DNA of 64,000 nucleotides from Brachyhypopomus gauderio (Eukaryota > Chordata > Actinopteri > Gymnotiformes > Hypopomidae), in contig NC_135212.1 of assembly GCF_052324685.1 (NCBI RefSeq), positions 6,804,278-6,868,277 on the forward strand, read 5' to 3'. The position numbers were made by a program, and so were the translations under genes. The notes beneath the pieces are model-generated. The model had not been told where the DNA came from. It saw only the letters and a program-made list of their open reading frames with translations, and searched no databases. Of the stretch, positions 35,501 to 50,358 are shown piece after piece (the first letter of the stretch is position 1; the number at the start of each line of letters is the position of its first letter).

Positions 35501-38500
35501 ACTGGCACGAGGAGCCTGTCTAGATGAAATTACATGCTTTAGGGTTTCCATGCAAAATAGTATCACAATATCTAAACATTTCTGTTTACTGCCCCCTGTT
35601 TGCTCAGGATTTTGAAGGGAAGAGGTGAAGGGTCATTTAACCTTTGTCCCCCATCATCTTGACCCCATTTCTACCTACTTCAGTCCCACAGTCTTTTTTT
35701 TCATTTACTTACATCACCCATCAGTCTCCGTCTTTCTAAATTGGCTTTGAATGTACAGTGGCCAGTTTATGTATTTAAAATGGTGTTTAGTGTGATGAGT
35801 GGTGTTTAGTGTGACTCCTCCCTCACCATCCCGGTGTGTCTTTATTTCCACAGCACAATGATCACCAGTTGCGGCTTATCGCGGCTTTAATGAGGCACAT
35901 TCTGATGCTGAGGGCGGAGACGGAGGACAAGACGGAGGAGGTTCACAGGTAGGCCCCGTCAGGCCCTACAGCGTGGGCCGGTCAGCAGGACTTGGCTCTG
36001 TTCCCCAGGTAACAGTCCCGCACAGCGGAGGTTAGGAGACCAATCGCACAATGAGTGAGGGGCTAACCGTGTAACACTTGGGAACTGCACATGCTCTGAA
36101 GCGAACCTTCAAGAATTCTCATGACGTATTGAAATGCCAGAGCTGTGAGTGTGAGTGAAGACGTGTCGTCTTTGAGTGATTAATGGTGCACCCCTTTGGC
36201 CTGTAGAGAGCCAGTAAACTCCCACCCCCTTCCCCACCACCAGCACACACACTGTCTGGGTGGGTGGGGTTCATTGTGTGCCCCTCTGGTTCAGTCACCA
36301 GTCCCTTCACACCTCTGGAATGTCTGCACTCTTGACACAAACGCACAATGCATTCTAGCACTCTGCGACCAGGCCAACTATATTCAGCCCCTGAAACAAA
36401 GCACACTGAATGTGCTGAAGCAGATCTGGGCACTATTAGCTGGCCCTCTCTTATTCAAATGGCCCCAGGAACCAAGGGCCCCACCCCCAGTAAATGTTCG
36501 CTTGGCTAGCACGGTGCACGGGTGGCTGCCAGCAGACTTGTAGGCTACATTATGGCATTTGAATAAAAGTGGTGTGCAAAGTGGTATGCAAATTTGTGCA
36601 GGTACTTTTTCGTTCTCTAATTTTGAACTGTTGATGAGCAGTTCCTCAGAGTTTGTGTAAATGGCTGTTTGATGATGCAGCAGGGCCAGACGTAGAGGAC
36701 ACGTGGTCACATGACCTGCATGCCAAGATCATGGAGCATGATGAAGCTTATCGCCATGGTTTTTTGAATATTCTAAACAAGAGAAGCATACATAAAGGCT
36801 CCATCTATCTGGTTGACCCTAAAGTGTTACTCTTAACTAGTGTTACTCTATAAAAAATGTAAATGTGCCATATTTTTCACCGCAATCGAAATTTGTCCTC
36901 CGCTTTTTACCCATCTGTGCAGTTAGAACACACACATACACACACACACACACACTAGTGATTTCTAGGGGGTTGTGGATCACATGTGCCCAGAGTGGTG
37001 GGCAGCCCTAGCCCAGCACCCGGGGAGCAGTTGGGGTTTGGTGCCTTGCTCAAGGGCACCTCAGGTTCAGGAATCGAACCCACGACCCTCCGGTCACAAG
37101 ACCAGTTCCCTACCACAGGACCATGACTGCCCCATTAGTAAAATGTTACTCTATAGTGTTACTCTTGACTAGTGTTACTCTGCAGGCGTCCACTCCCATC
37201 GCTCAGTTGGCCAGCACTGCATGATCCTGAGAGTTGTTCTCTTCACTCATGTTTCTCAGCCATGCCATAAACCTCCTGAGCAACCTTCCCATGTCCTGTC
37301 TGGACGCCCTCATACACGTGCCTGTCCAGGGAGGCCTTGACAAATACGGTGGCAAGAACATGGATGCTGTGCAGGTGCTTGTGGACTTCATGGAGAAGAG
37401 GATCGACAAGGTACCGACCGGGAGCGCGTGACACGAGACGCTTGTGCCCTCGACCTTCACGGAGCTTCTGCTGCTTGGCCAGAGCGGCACAGTTCACTCG
37501 TGTTCTTTCACCTCTCAGGGGTCCAACTACAAAGAGGGGCTGACTCCGGTACTGAGCCTCATGACGGAAAGTTCCAGGTACCACAGGGAGATTCGCAGAT
37601 ACCTCAAAGCCAAGGTACAGACTGCTGCTGTGTCTTTGAGGAGGGCTTTACTCGGTTCACCGTTCCCAGGTGTGTTGTGCTTTTCCATTCTGGGGCTCTT
37701 GTAATGAATCGGGGGGGGTTTAATGTGCAGGTTCTACCACCTCTCAAAGATGTGAAGGAGAGGCCCGAGGTGGGCAGCACCGTGCGGAACAAGCTGGTGC
37801 GCCTCATGACGCATGTAGACATGGGCGTGAAGCAGGGAGCTGCAGAGTTCCTCTTCGTTCTCTGTAAGGAGAGTGGTGAGTGTCGCTCGTACCGACTCCG
37901 TAGAGATCAGTGCAGGTCTGAGGAACCCCAGGTGTAAGATGTTTACCTTTTGAATTAAAAGTGCAAAATTTATGACCTGTAATAAATTGCATGAGATCAA
38001 TTATTGCACAAGCCGGTCAGAGAATGGGAGTGTTGATGTGGTGCTCTAGTGGGTGAGGCTGTGATGCGTCGTGTTTGTGTCTGATGTCCTGCAGTGGACA
38101 ACCTGCTGAAGTACACGGGGTACGGCAACGCGGCGGGACTGCTGGCGGCCCGGGGGCTGTTGGGGGGGGGCAGGGGCGAGACGGAGTACTCCGCTGATGA
38201 GGACTCCGACACGGAGGAGTACAAATCGGTTAAACCGTTGTGAGTGACGCGTTTAAAACATCACCTGTGTGCAGCGTCTGCGTCTTCTGAAAATGATAAT
38301 TTAGTCTAAGCTTGAGTTTTCTGGTTCTGGATGATTTTTCTTTATGTCTGGGATTCTTTCAGCATTAACCCAATCACGGGCCACATAGAAGAGCCCATGC
38401 CAAACCCCATTGAAGACATGACCGAGGAGCAGAAGGAGTATGAAGCTCAGAAGCTCGCAAACATGATTGGCGAGTTGTCACGGTAGGAATCGGTCATACA

Positions 38501-40353
38501 GTAACACTTGCTGCTTGGGAAGGGTATGGAGCTGCAACAAGTAACTCAAACCACAGTTGCTCTGCACAAGGGTGTTAATTTTGTGAAGGACCGCAGCAGC
38601 AGAACACTGAGGTCCCTCAGACTGTGGGGTTGAATCACAGTGAATCTGGTGATCCAGCTTTTTCCAGATGTGCTCCACTGGACTGAGTCTGGGTGAGTTA
38701 GCAGGCCAGGGAATGACACTACAGTCACTGTTGTGTTAATGAAACCACTTCTGTACCTCCCTTGTGCGGTGAGGTGGGGCGTTATCCTGTTGATGGGTAC
38801 CATTACCATCAGGGAAGAACGTCAACATGGCCATACTAGCAGATCATTTGCCCCTCTGAACGCTGAAGTCTCTGAACGCCAGCAGATACATGTACAGAGT
38901 GCACTCGTGCATCAGGAGAACATCCCCCAGAAATGGACACCATACCACCCTGTGATTGGATGGGCTTGTCTCGTGGAGTCAGGACTCACACATTTGGCGG
39001 TTTCCAAGATGTTGCCGCCCATCACCCAGAACCCTATTATCATGCCCTTTAGCACATATGTCCAGTCCGTTGTTCGTGGCGATGGTTTTGCACTGATGCA
39101 GGTAACTGGGGAGCTCACTTATTTAATTGTGTTGCCCCGTCCTGCTCCAGCAGAGACGCGAGTTTAATCCACCTCAGACGATACAGATTCTACTCTAAAC
39201 TTAACTTTGACTTTATGTTGATCTATCCATAATCAATGCAGTCAAATGAACAAAAAATATATTCTAGGTACATTCATATTTAGCAATGAAATCATAAATA
39301 AGAAAGAATAACAGCATATAAATTCTCTTTCCTTGACTTGAAATACTCGCAGCCAATTGGGCATGTCAGAGGCGTTATTTAAGGACGGCTAAAACAGTTT
39401 GGGGTCCTTTCCCAACCAGGACGTTCCCCTCAGGACATCAGGTATTGGTTCTGAGTGATGGAGTATGTGTTTTCTAAGTTTCATTCATCTAAGTAGCATA
39501 CAATCAACTGAAGAAAAAAACCATTCAGAAGATTCAGCAGGTTGGTGCAATGTGGCACGTGTGTGTAGGATGTTAAAATGGAAGCTAGCCGGGCCTGTAG
39601 TACGAACTTCTGAGAGCAGGAGTAGAGTGGGACTGTGACTAGAGGAAGGAAACTGGGATTAACTGGGAGAACTGGGTGTGTAGGAGCGTTCTGTCAAACA
39701 TGATCAGCATACTAATGTCATCCGTATTTGTAAAAATCTCATGACGAATATTCCAATATCCTGCACATGCTAATTCTACGTTTTACAATTTGTGAGGGTT
39801 TTTTAGGTTTGCTGAGGATTGCGTTGTGGTTGTGTTAGCTGTTCTGGTCTCTTAATTCTTAATGGTGCGATTGGCACGTGTTCCTGCAGATGTCTGTCTT
39901 CAGTAAGCTGAGCAGGTCCACCATGATTCTGCTCCTGCGAGATGCTTTGGGAAGAGCAGGTGCCGAGATGCTGACCTTCCCGTCGCCATCGGCGACAAGC
40001 GTTAGTGGCGTGGCGGCGGGTATAGCTGTGCCGTTGCTCTGGGCACCTTCCTTACCGACGGCCTCATTAAGGCAGGAATCTCCCGCTGCCTCCGTGTGGC
40101 AGACAGACGCCCAGCCTCCGCATTCAGCAGGAGTCACCGCACCGTAGCTCCTCACCCCGGGCCCGCCGCATTAATTACCCACTAATTGGTGCCCGCGGTG
40201 GGGTGGCGGGCTCACGGCTCTTTGTCCTGCACGTTCACACTTATTTATTTATCTTTAAATACATATACATCTCTTTTATACAAGGCTTGCTGCTTTGAGC
40301 AGAGGTGCCAAACGTGCTCCTGAGATGAGGGCTGGCTCAATTAGAGTGGCTTT

Positions 40354-40399
<46 letters not shown>

Positions 40400-40723
40400 A
40401 TCGACGGGAGGAGGGGGAGGGGCTAAAGTTTGCAAACACAAGGCCACGTCATTGTTCTGCTCCATCTATAGGGTGTTTGAGTCATAATGAGCAGCGTGTG
40501 CCCACGAGAGGCAGATTCCTTCCTTTAGAATGGATCTCTCTCTCTCTCTCTCTTTCTCTTTTCACTCCTCCCCTATTCTTTTGGGGGTTGGGGTGTCGAG
40601 GTGTGTGTGTGTGTGTGTGTGAGTGTGTGTGGCTGCTCAGGAGACAGGCAGAGTCCTGCAGGAATGCACCCCCACCTTCTATTGCTTGACTCGCTCCAAT
40701 TAGCACTGACTCAGACACCCCCA

Positions 40724-40754
<31 letters not shown>

Positions 40755-42113
40755 TGTGTACACACACTCATGCTCCTGTTCAGTTCTTCATCAGCTTTGG
40801 AATTAATTAGTTGGTATGTCTTTATGGATCAGCGCTGTGCCTTTTTTTTCTTGGCAAGCAGAATCGTTATCTATTGTATGTAGGCAGCTCTTACAGTGAC
40901 CTGAGTTTGATGTCAGATGGCTGTATCCACCTGTGCGGTGCTACAGATGTGCCACTGTATCTGATGGCGCTACACAGATTTACTGCAGCTGAGCACAGAG
41001 TATATGGTGTAGGATATTTAAACAATAATTTAAACACCCCTCCATTATACCAAGACCATCTGAGAACCTGGTTGTACTATGACATTTTCTAGGTTTCATT
41101 ATCATTCGGCCTGATCTCAGGAGATGAACTGAAGTTTAATTTTGGGGAGGAAGAAGCTAGTATCTTCCAGGTGCTGTGTATCGCTGTTGACTTGACCCAG
41201 GTTTTGAAAATACCTGGAATTAGAAGTTAATTTGTTCCACGTTTATTTGTTACACATTACCAAAAATCAAGGCAAATGAGCCTTTTCGAGCTTTGATTGG
41301 ATAATGTTCCGATAAATCACCTTGGGCTTTGATTTGATTGGATAAAGCTTCGATGAATCATCTTGGGCTGAGTTGGTGACACACAGTGCAGATATAATTG
41401 GATTAGCGTGAAGGAGCAGCCGTGGCTTTGAAGAGATTAGAATGAGGACTGATCCTGTAATTAAACTGCGAGGCGGGTGGAGAAAGGGCGTACTGCTCCA
41501 AAGGGCCGGCCTTTGGGGTGTGTGTGTCTGAAGGGCTGCGTTTGGGGCCATGATTCCAAGGGCTCTCGCACAGACGGATGTGAAGGAAAAGAAAGATGTT
41601 CTGCACATCAACAGGGCCCTTTTAGGGGAAGGAGCTGAATGGCACTATAGCACTACAATGGAGGCCACAGTGGGTTTCTCTGAAGGAACAGGTGCATTGT
41701 GTTGACAAATTGGTCTACATTGATGGGATTTGAGGGGCAACAAATGCATCTCATTTGTGTTTACACTAGCAGCTGGTTCTCATCAGCGCCGCACATGTTG
41801 CATAGTACGGACTGGAGTTCACCTGCTGAACTGGCTACTTTTACATGGTACAAATACATACGCGTTAGAAGAGATGTACACAAGGTAAAATGCAAAAAGG
41901 GGAATGCTTATTTCTGAAGTCTGGATATAAAAAGATTTTCAAAATCTAAAACTACTTCAAGGTGTATGCGAATTACTAATTACAGTGTTCTCTCTCCACA
42001 GGCAACAGTTGATCAGGCCAATGGGAGTGAGGAAGGATGGCTCACTAGCACCCCTAGAGGAGGCTGTGCACGCGTGCCAGGTTGCTGGAAGCAGTGATTC
42101 AGAATCAGATTAG
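32502..42113 (+). CDS. ric8b: RIC8 guanine nucleotide exchange factor B / G-alpha chaperone (complete)
   Basis: RIC8B is a cytosolic armadillo-like helical protein that folds G-alpha-s/olf and acts as exchange factor on free G-alpha. Coding exons: 32502-32585, 34024-34071, 34239-34856, 35854-35948, 37260-37410, 37519-37614, 37731-37875, 38095-38239, 38363-38482, 42002-42113. They sum to 1614 nt (537 aa). Family signatures: [51 protein letters not shown], an acidic stretch [13 protein letters not shown] (about residues 444-456, like the CK2 sites of RIC8A) and [29 protein letters not shown] and the rfx4 neighbour favour RIC8B over RIC8A. The loop before [15 protein letters not shown] is short, lacking the insert of the long mammalian isoform. 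The exon 34239-34856 is very large and GC-rich and encodes a diverged segment (residues 45-250). The tail ends in SSDSESD. The 3.5-kb last intron holds a transposase relic. Confidence 0.95.
33172..33793 (-). mobile_element. Tc1/mariner transposon relic with 3' part of transposase
   Basis: In ric8b intron 1 (32586-34023). The minus-strand frame 33771-33433 reads [20 protein letters not shown], then [18 protein letters not shown], the C-terminal half of a Tc1-type DDE transposase, including the D of QQD and the E of NPIE. The flank at about 33173-33330 (GAATTAGAATATCATCAAAAAG...) matches the non-coding end of a familiar fish Tc1 family. The N-terminal half of the transposase is missing, so the copy is dead. 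Confidence 0.8.
34857..35853 (+). other. ric8b intron 3
   Basis: A 1-kb intron with no repeats or exons that I recognise. Confidence 0.55.
36870..37135. repeat. Dispersed teleost repeat with internal (CA)n
   Basis: In ric8b intron 35949-37259. The block TTGGTGCCTTGCTCAAGGGC...GAATCGAACCCACGACCCTCCGGTCAC is, from memory, one of the commonest dispersed repeats in teleosts. A short CA run lies near 36930. I do not know its superfamily and could not fix its ends. Confidence 0.6.
38483..42001 (+). other. ric8b last intron (non-transposon part)
   Basis: Apart from the transposase fossil, this 3.5-kb intron contains (TG)n at about 40352-40397, a CT run near 40537 and paired TG/CA runs at 40601-40630 and 40726-40760. 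A GC-richer stretch at 39880-40230 has an open frame that I could not link to any protein. No exon is supported. Confidence 0.55.
38513..39170 (-). mobile_element. Mariner/Tc1-type transposase fossil
   Basis: In ric8b intron 38483-42001. Minus-strand frames give [20 protein letters not shown], then after a stop and a short gap [20 protein letters not shown] (around 38740-38640). These are the second and third catalytic blocks of a DDE transposase (QQDNAP..H and [10 protein letters not shown]). Stops and frame changes show that it is inactive. It belongs to a different family from the copy in intron 1. Confidence 0.8.
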
Positions 42114-44539
42114 TCCAACTCACTCGGGCACCAAGGGGCCCCTCCTCTCCGCCCGTCGGGGACTCACCGACGCCCTGTCATCTATGTCGGACTTGGACCT
42201 TGAAAGATGGACTTTCACACAGGCAGAGAGAATGTGCCCTCAGGAACTGTTTCTTTCTTTGTCTTGGTGCGTCTGAGATCTCTAGGACCCTGCGGAACTC
42301 TCAGGGTCACAGGCAGGCCTTAGAAGTTTTGTTTGACCCTGGTAATTATTCCTTAACCAAGGTGCATTGAAATGCTCAGATACAATTATGAGGGTGAGCT
42401 TTTGTTTGATAAGGGGTGTGATCACAGAAACGTAGACTGTTAAATGAACACCACTTCCTGTATGTGTGGAGTTTCTTTTAAGAGTCCTCTAATTGGCTGT
42501 TCTTTCAGTGCTTGATCTCTCTGGGAGGTGGTTGGGGAATTCTGTGCCTCGTTCTGATAAACACTGATAGTTCATAACATTTAACATTAATAACCCTATT
42601 TTAATCTCAACAACCATTTGTAATCACTGTATCTTTTGTTACTGGAGTGCAGACTAGTGTCTCTGAAGACGTGGGGGGGGGGGGGGGTGCACAGAGTGTG
42701 TGTTTAACACCATGCTTCTCTGCTGCTTTTGGACAGTTTAGTATGAAGGACTGAATGGCCAATAACAGCAAAGACATGAAGTGACCGTGCTAGAACCCTT
42801 AGCTGCCTTAGGCTGTGGGGACATGGGGGCAGGGGACAGGCTGGTGTGTAGGGGAGGAGCTGGTAGCCTAGAGTCATGACCAGCACAGGAAGGGCTGTCC
42901 CTTCCATCTATATGGATAGATATAGATCTAAAAATATATCATTACATAAATACATCCACACTTCACTGGTTGATCAGTTTAAGCCCTTAGGGACACCAGT
43001 TGCATTTGATGTGCCTGTTCTTGGTTAGATCAGTGACCTTTAACCTTCAACGGTGAAACGGCTGCCTGTCGTCTTTAAGAATATTCGCTTATGTTAACAT
43101 ACGGCTTAACTATTGTAAACAATTGAAAGCAAAACTCCTCTTGCAGAACAGAAATGCCTCCAATATTGGTTTGGTGCAGAACCCGTGTGATTGAAGCGTT
43201 ATTACCAGTTGTTTTGATTGAGAAGATAGCAGCACATGCATGGTGATCAGGTCCACGTGAAATGAGAATGAATGTTGTGATTGAATTCTAATCCTTCACT
43301 GTCCTTAAATGCATGCGATTGCACTTAAACACCTTGACTGAATGGCTGTTTCCATGTTATTCCTTTGCACTTTGAACTTGGACATTTTGTGTGTGTGTCT
43401 TGACCATCGGTGAAGCCAAGATTCCATTAGCTTTCCTTATCCGACAAAAGCCTACAAAATACACTGGTTCCCTGAAAGAGCTTTAAAAAGAGCTAAGCTA
43501 AGCTATGTATTGGCATCCTGTCTGGGGTCAGAGCCAGCGGTGTACTTTCACTTTAAACGTGTGTGCTTTTGTAAAGAATAAAAATATATACTCATGATTT
43601 GTTAATGGTGTTTTCAAAGTTAATTGTATTACTGAAGTACATTTACACAATATTCCAATAATAATATTTCCACCTATTGAGCCATAAACGCCTGTCTCAG
43701 GTTTCTTAGTAGAGTGTGTTTCATGTATGTTCCAATATTCCAAATCAGGACAAATCAGGTGTTAAATGAGAAACTCCACAACATTTACACAAGTGGACTG
43801 ACTTTAAAAACATTTTAATGTCAACAGTAGTGATAAAACAGGAAGGTCACATAAAAACAGCAACCTGTATATTCAAAACAGTATGGGGGGAGGTTGAGTG
43901 TCTTCTAACTAGGTTTTTACATGCACCACTCAACCTCTACAGTCAGCAGGGATACAATTGGCTGAACAGCAGCAAAACAGATTAATTCAGCCACAGACGA
44001 CTTCTGCACGGAGTTTGAGAGTCGTAGATCAGCCAGCTCAAGAGGGCAGGGTCATGACTTCATTACAGTCATCGAATGGACAAAGCCTCTCTCGTACCAG
44101 CAAGCGAAACTTACTTACACTTAAATTCTCATACACCCTTCACGCAGGCGCACACAGATAAACACACACTTTCACTCGTAACACACGAGTTTGGGAGGAA
44201 GCTTCTAGCTCTGATCCTGCGGTACTACCAACACAGCTGAGCACTGCACCTTCAGCGTGTCACGCTAGCCAATCAGAACCGTGTTCATTTCTACTTCCCC
44301 CATTTTCACTCAGGAGCCCAAAGGTCACTCTACTCTGAGTCCGACCAAATAAATGCACTGTTAAATCATTTCTGCATAAGGTTCTCTCTAATGAAATATA
44401 TTAATTGGTATTTTAAAGATTTACTAAAACTGTAGATGTTCCACCAACATCTCACCTTCCTTTAAGAAATAAAATCATCCAGACCTCAACAGGTCCAGCA
44501 CTGCAACGGCCTTTCCATGTCCAGACTGTGAGCGATCAG
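42114..44539. other. 3' UTR of ric8b and gap to the convergent sirtuin gene
   Basis: AATAAA at 43577-43582 would end ric8b about 1.47 kb after its stop. On the other strand an ATTAAA (complement of 43813-43818) could end the sirtuin transcript. The two genes would then end about 230 bp apart, tail to tail. Poly-G lies at about 42673-42687. I see no gene in between. Confidence 0.5.
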
Positions 44540-46930
<2,391 letters not shown>

Positions 46931-49251
46931 GTCTCCACCTGCACAGGGATTCGGTGTCAGCACCAGGAACCTGCAGGATAACTACACCATGACAGTCAAA
47001 CTAATCACCATTCCTAATGCATCAACACTGCGTTATAACCCCAATATTTAGAAATATGTGAAAATGCTGATAATTTATTTTTTTATTTTTATAATTTAGT
47101 TTCTGCTGAATATTCCAAGCCCTTTTTGATGTGACCAAATGACAATACTAAGCCTAGATGGAAGATGGAACATTTCTGAAAATAATTTGTAATTGCAAAA
47201 TTGTTAAATCTCCTATAAAGAACGATTTGAGTGCAGTTTTATCTTGCCAAGTAAAATGACGTAGGAAATATACTTGATTTTTTAGCATAGCACACCTAAG
47301 TGGGCTATTCCCATGAAACGTGTGTATGTAATGCGAGTGAATAGGTGAATGAACCAGTCATTTTGTGAGGATTGATCAATGCTAAGCCTGTCAAACATGT
47401 ACAAAATGTGTGAAACATGACTGGCTGATGTCACAGTTTTAGTGCCCGTTCCAGACATACGGACAGTCTTGAGGTACATGGTTTATGAAGGGCTGAAATC
47501 CCTTTATTGTAATGACTGGAAAAAAATAAATTTTGGCTACATACCACTTTTGCACCATGCCACTGAGGCTGCATGCCTTACTGTGTAAGGAGTTAAAGAC
47601 AGGGATGTGTTTGGGTGTGCCACAGCGCCACCTTTAGTCTGATCTTGTTGGCATCAAGAGCCTTCAGTAGTCATCAGGAGTACTACTTACTGACCAAGTA
47701 TCATGTCTATAGTACGTATGGTTTGGTCTGAAATGGAGTAATAAACATTTGTGCTATAGCAATCGAGTTCCCACACCTTCAGTGCTTGGACCCCTAAATA
47801 TTTAAATACATAATAATTAAACACAGTCAACTGTATATACACAGTCAATACTGGTACCAACATACTGATTTACACAGTGTAAAACTGTGCAAACTACGAC
47901 ATTACCAAAGGAAAAAAAACACATTAGGAAGGGCATGTTAACAAGTCTCTGTCCTTTTAAAGATTTGTTCAACAAACCCATACAAAATATGAGGCGGCAC
48001 CAGACCTAGGTCACACATTTTTCCCCTCATTAAAAGCACATTTCACAGTTGAACTTTGAAGCTTTATTTAAAAGACTGATTGGGACGGTTTTTGCAGTAC
48101 TGGCCCAGCAGTTTTCCTGGATATATTTAAATGGCAGTTAAAATGAAATCACAGCTACGCTCTTGTGTCTCTCCTCCCTGTGGTCGGTGAAAAGCCTCAG
48201 TGTTTTAAAACTGTCACCTCACAAACAAAAGCTAATGGTTGTAATATATTTAGTGCCCCCCCTCTGTTCAGCAGCTATGCTAATACAACCCACATCTGGG
48301 GCAGCTTTACTGCTCAGAGAAAGGGAGTGGGGGGCAGGGGGCATTTCAAAGAGAGCTGGGGTGGCAGGGGGGGCAGGATGGACTGTGTGTCAACAAATCT
48401 AGCTGGAAGAGAATCGAGCAAGGCCTTTAAAGGACCCCTCCCAGCCCACACGGTCCCCCAGAAAAGGGGAGAGGACACAGATGATTTAGACGTGCATTTC
48501 ATTAAAGGGAGCGGAGTAGACAAGGGAAGGACAGCAAAGTGCCGCTGAAAGTCTTTTAGAACCTTTTCTAGAGCTTCCAACGTGCTTCTGAACGGATGAC
48601 AAGTGGCTAAGGAAATGGAGAAGGTCTGAGAACGTTGGGAGAAAGAGGAGAGACACAGAAGAGACAAAGAGATACATCTCATAAAACAAAGCATGCGTCA
48701 TGGCACATAAAGGTGATAAGACGAGCCTTTCACCCAGGAACCTTATCACATCCCGGAGAGGAGCCACAATCCTTTTCAGGGGGACAATGAGCCCCATACC
48801 ACTGTGGCGATAAACCAAATCTGTGGGTGAGGGCAGAGCAGCTGGATGAATCTGTATCCATGTGGCAACCTGTGCGACACAGTCATCTGAATAAATAAAT
48901 GAATAAATGGAGATGCGTTGATTGAAAAAGAGGCGTCCGAGTAGGAGCTTCCAAGATTAGGAGATTAGGCCTCATTTTCAGATCCTGCAGTCCTTTTAAA
49001 TGCATTTGGGCTCACTGCTCATGAGACTAAACCTCCCCATCTTCATTACTTTAATGCTCGTTTCTGTGCAGCTATTAAAAACAGCAGGGGGTGGGAGTCC
49101 AGCGACCCGGACTCCTGTCCGCCTATAGCAACCCTGCCTATTCATCACAGCACAGCTTAATGAGACGGACGACTCTACAACCTCCACCACACCTCACCAA
49201 CCTCCACTACATCCCCGCTTCTACTCACAAAAAGGGAAGCAAAGCACTGAG

Positions 49252-49257
<6 letters not shown>

Positions 49258-49285
<28 letters not shown>
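49258..49285 (+). repeat. Poly-A tract
   Basis: About 28 A with no recognisable retroposon body in front of it. Confidence 0.85.
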
Positions 49286-49289
<4 letters not shown>

Positions 49290-49573
49290 CAAAACTGTCG
49301 TCAGGTACCACTGTGGTTTACACCACACAGAAGAATAATTAATAGAAAAAATGATGAACCAGTGGTCCTCATATGATCAGGCTGGATTCTACCAGTTAAG
49401 GTCTGTTCAAAACTAAATAAACTAAATCAAAAATGCTAAATAAACAAGGTAATAACAGACCAAAATCAATATCAATCTTATTATTCAGAGAAAAAGGCTC
49501 TTTTTAATGGAATAAATTAACCATTAAAAGTGTATTTGCCTTATTAGGTTATAGCTCCACCCCCAGTAGTGGA

Positions 49574-50007
49574 AAAGGGGTGGAGACAGAGCTGTCAGCT
49601 GCTAAAGGGGGTGGAGACAGAGCTGTCAGCTGCTAAAGGGGGTGGAGACAGAGCTGTCAGCTGCTAAAGGGGGTGGAGACAGAGCTGTCAGCTGCTAAAG
49701 GGGGTGGAGACAGATCTGTCTGCTGCTAAAGGGGGTGGAGACAGATCTGTCTGCTGCTAAAGGGGGTGGAGACAGATCTGTCTGCTGCTAAAGGGGGTGG
49801 AGACAGATCTGTCTGCTGCTAAAGGGGGTGGAGACAGATCTGTCTGCTGCTAAAGGGGGTGGAGACAGAGCTGTCAGCTGCTAAAGGGGGTGGAGACAGA
49901 GCTGTCTGCTGCTAAAGGGGGTGGAGACAGAGCTGTCTGCTGCTAAAGGGGGTGGAGACAGAGCTGTCTGCTGCTAAAGGGGGTGGAGACAGAGCTGTCA
50001 GCTGCTT
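49574..50007 (+). repeat. 31-bp minisatellite, 14 copies in variant blocks
   Basis: The unit AAAGGGGGTGGAGACAGAGC plus TGTCAGCTGCT occurs 14 times. Three variants are arranged in blocks: four GAGCTGTCAGC, five GATCTGTCTGC, one GAGCTGTCAGC, three GAGCTGTCTGC and one GAGCTGTCAGC. Confidence 0.95.
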
Positions 50008-50175
50008 AAGAGAGACTTTAGTAAACACAGGCCACATGGAAGTGGCTTTCCAAAGAGAACATGGTGAAAACCAACAAGGCCAGGAGTGTGACTGCAACCA
50101 TGGTGAGGGGGCTAGCAACCAGCCCACAGGGAGGGAATGAGCTGCCAGTCAGACTCAGCATTAGTGCGACAGCAG

Positions 50176-50358
50176 AGACACAGACCGCGAGACAGCAGAG
50201 AGACAGGCCGCGAGACAGCAGAGAGACAGGCCGTGAGACAGCAGAGAGACAGGCCGTGAGACAGCAGAGAGACAGGCCGTGAGACAGTGGAGAGACAGGC
50301 CGTGAGACAGTGGAGAGACAGGCCGTGAGACAGCAGAGAGACAGGCCGTGAGACAGTG
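50176..50358 (+). repeat. 23-bp minisatellite, about 8 copies
   Basis: The unit GAGACAGCAGAGAGACAGGC plus CGT, with a CAGCAG/CAGTGG variant, lies 170 bp downstream of the 31-bp array and shares its GGAGACAG/GAGACAG core. Confidence 0.93.

Noticed and set aside
39878..40147. Open frames on both strands in the last ric8b intron
   Set aside because: GC-rich sequence opens several frames by chance. The ric8b phase joins 38482 to 42002 directly, and adding this stretch would break it.
32502..42113. Assignment as ric8a because of the nearby SIRT3-type gene
   Set aside because: The C-terminal half matches RIC8B better ([29 protein letters not shown]), and the polr3b-rfx4-tmem263 neighbours are those of RIC8B.
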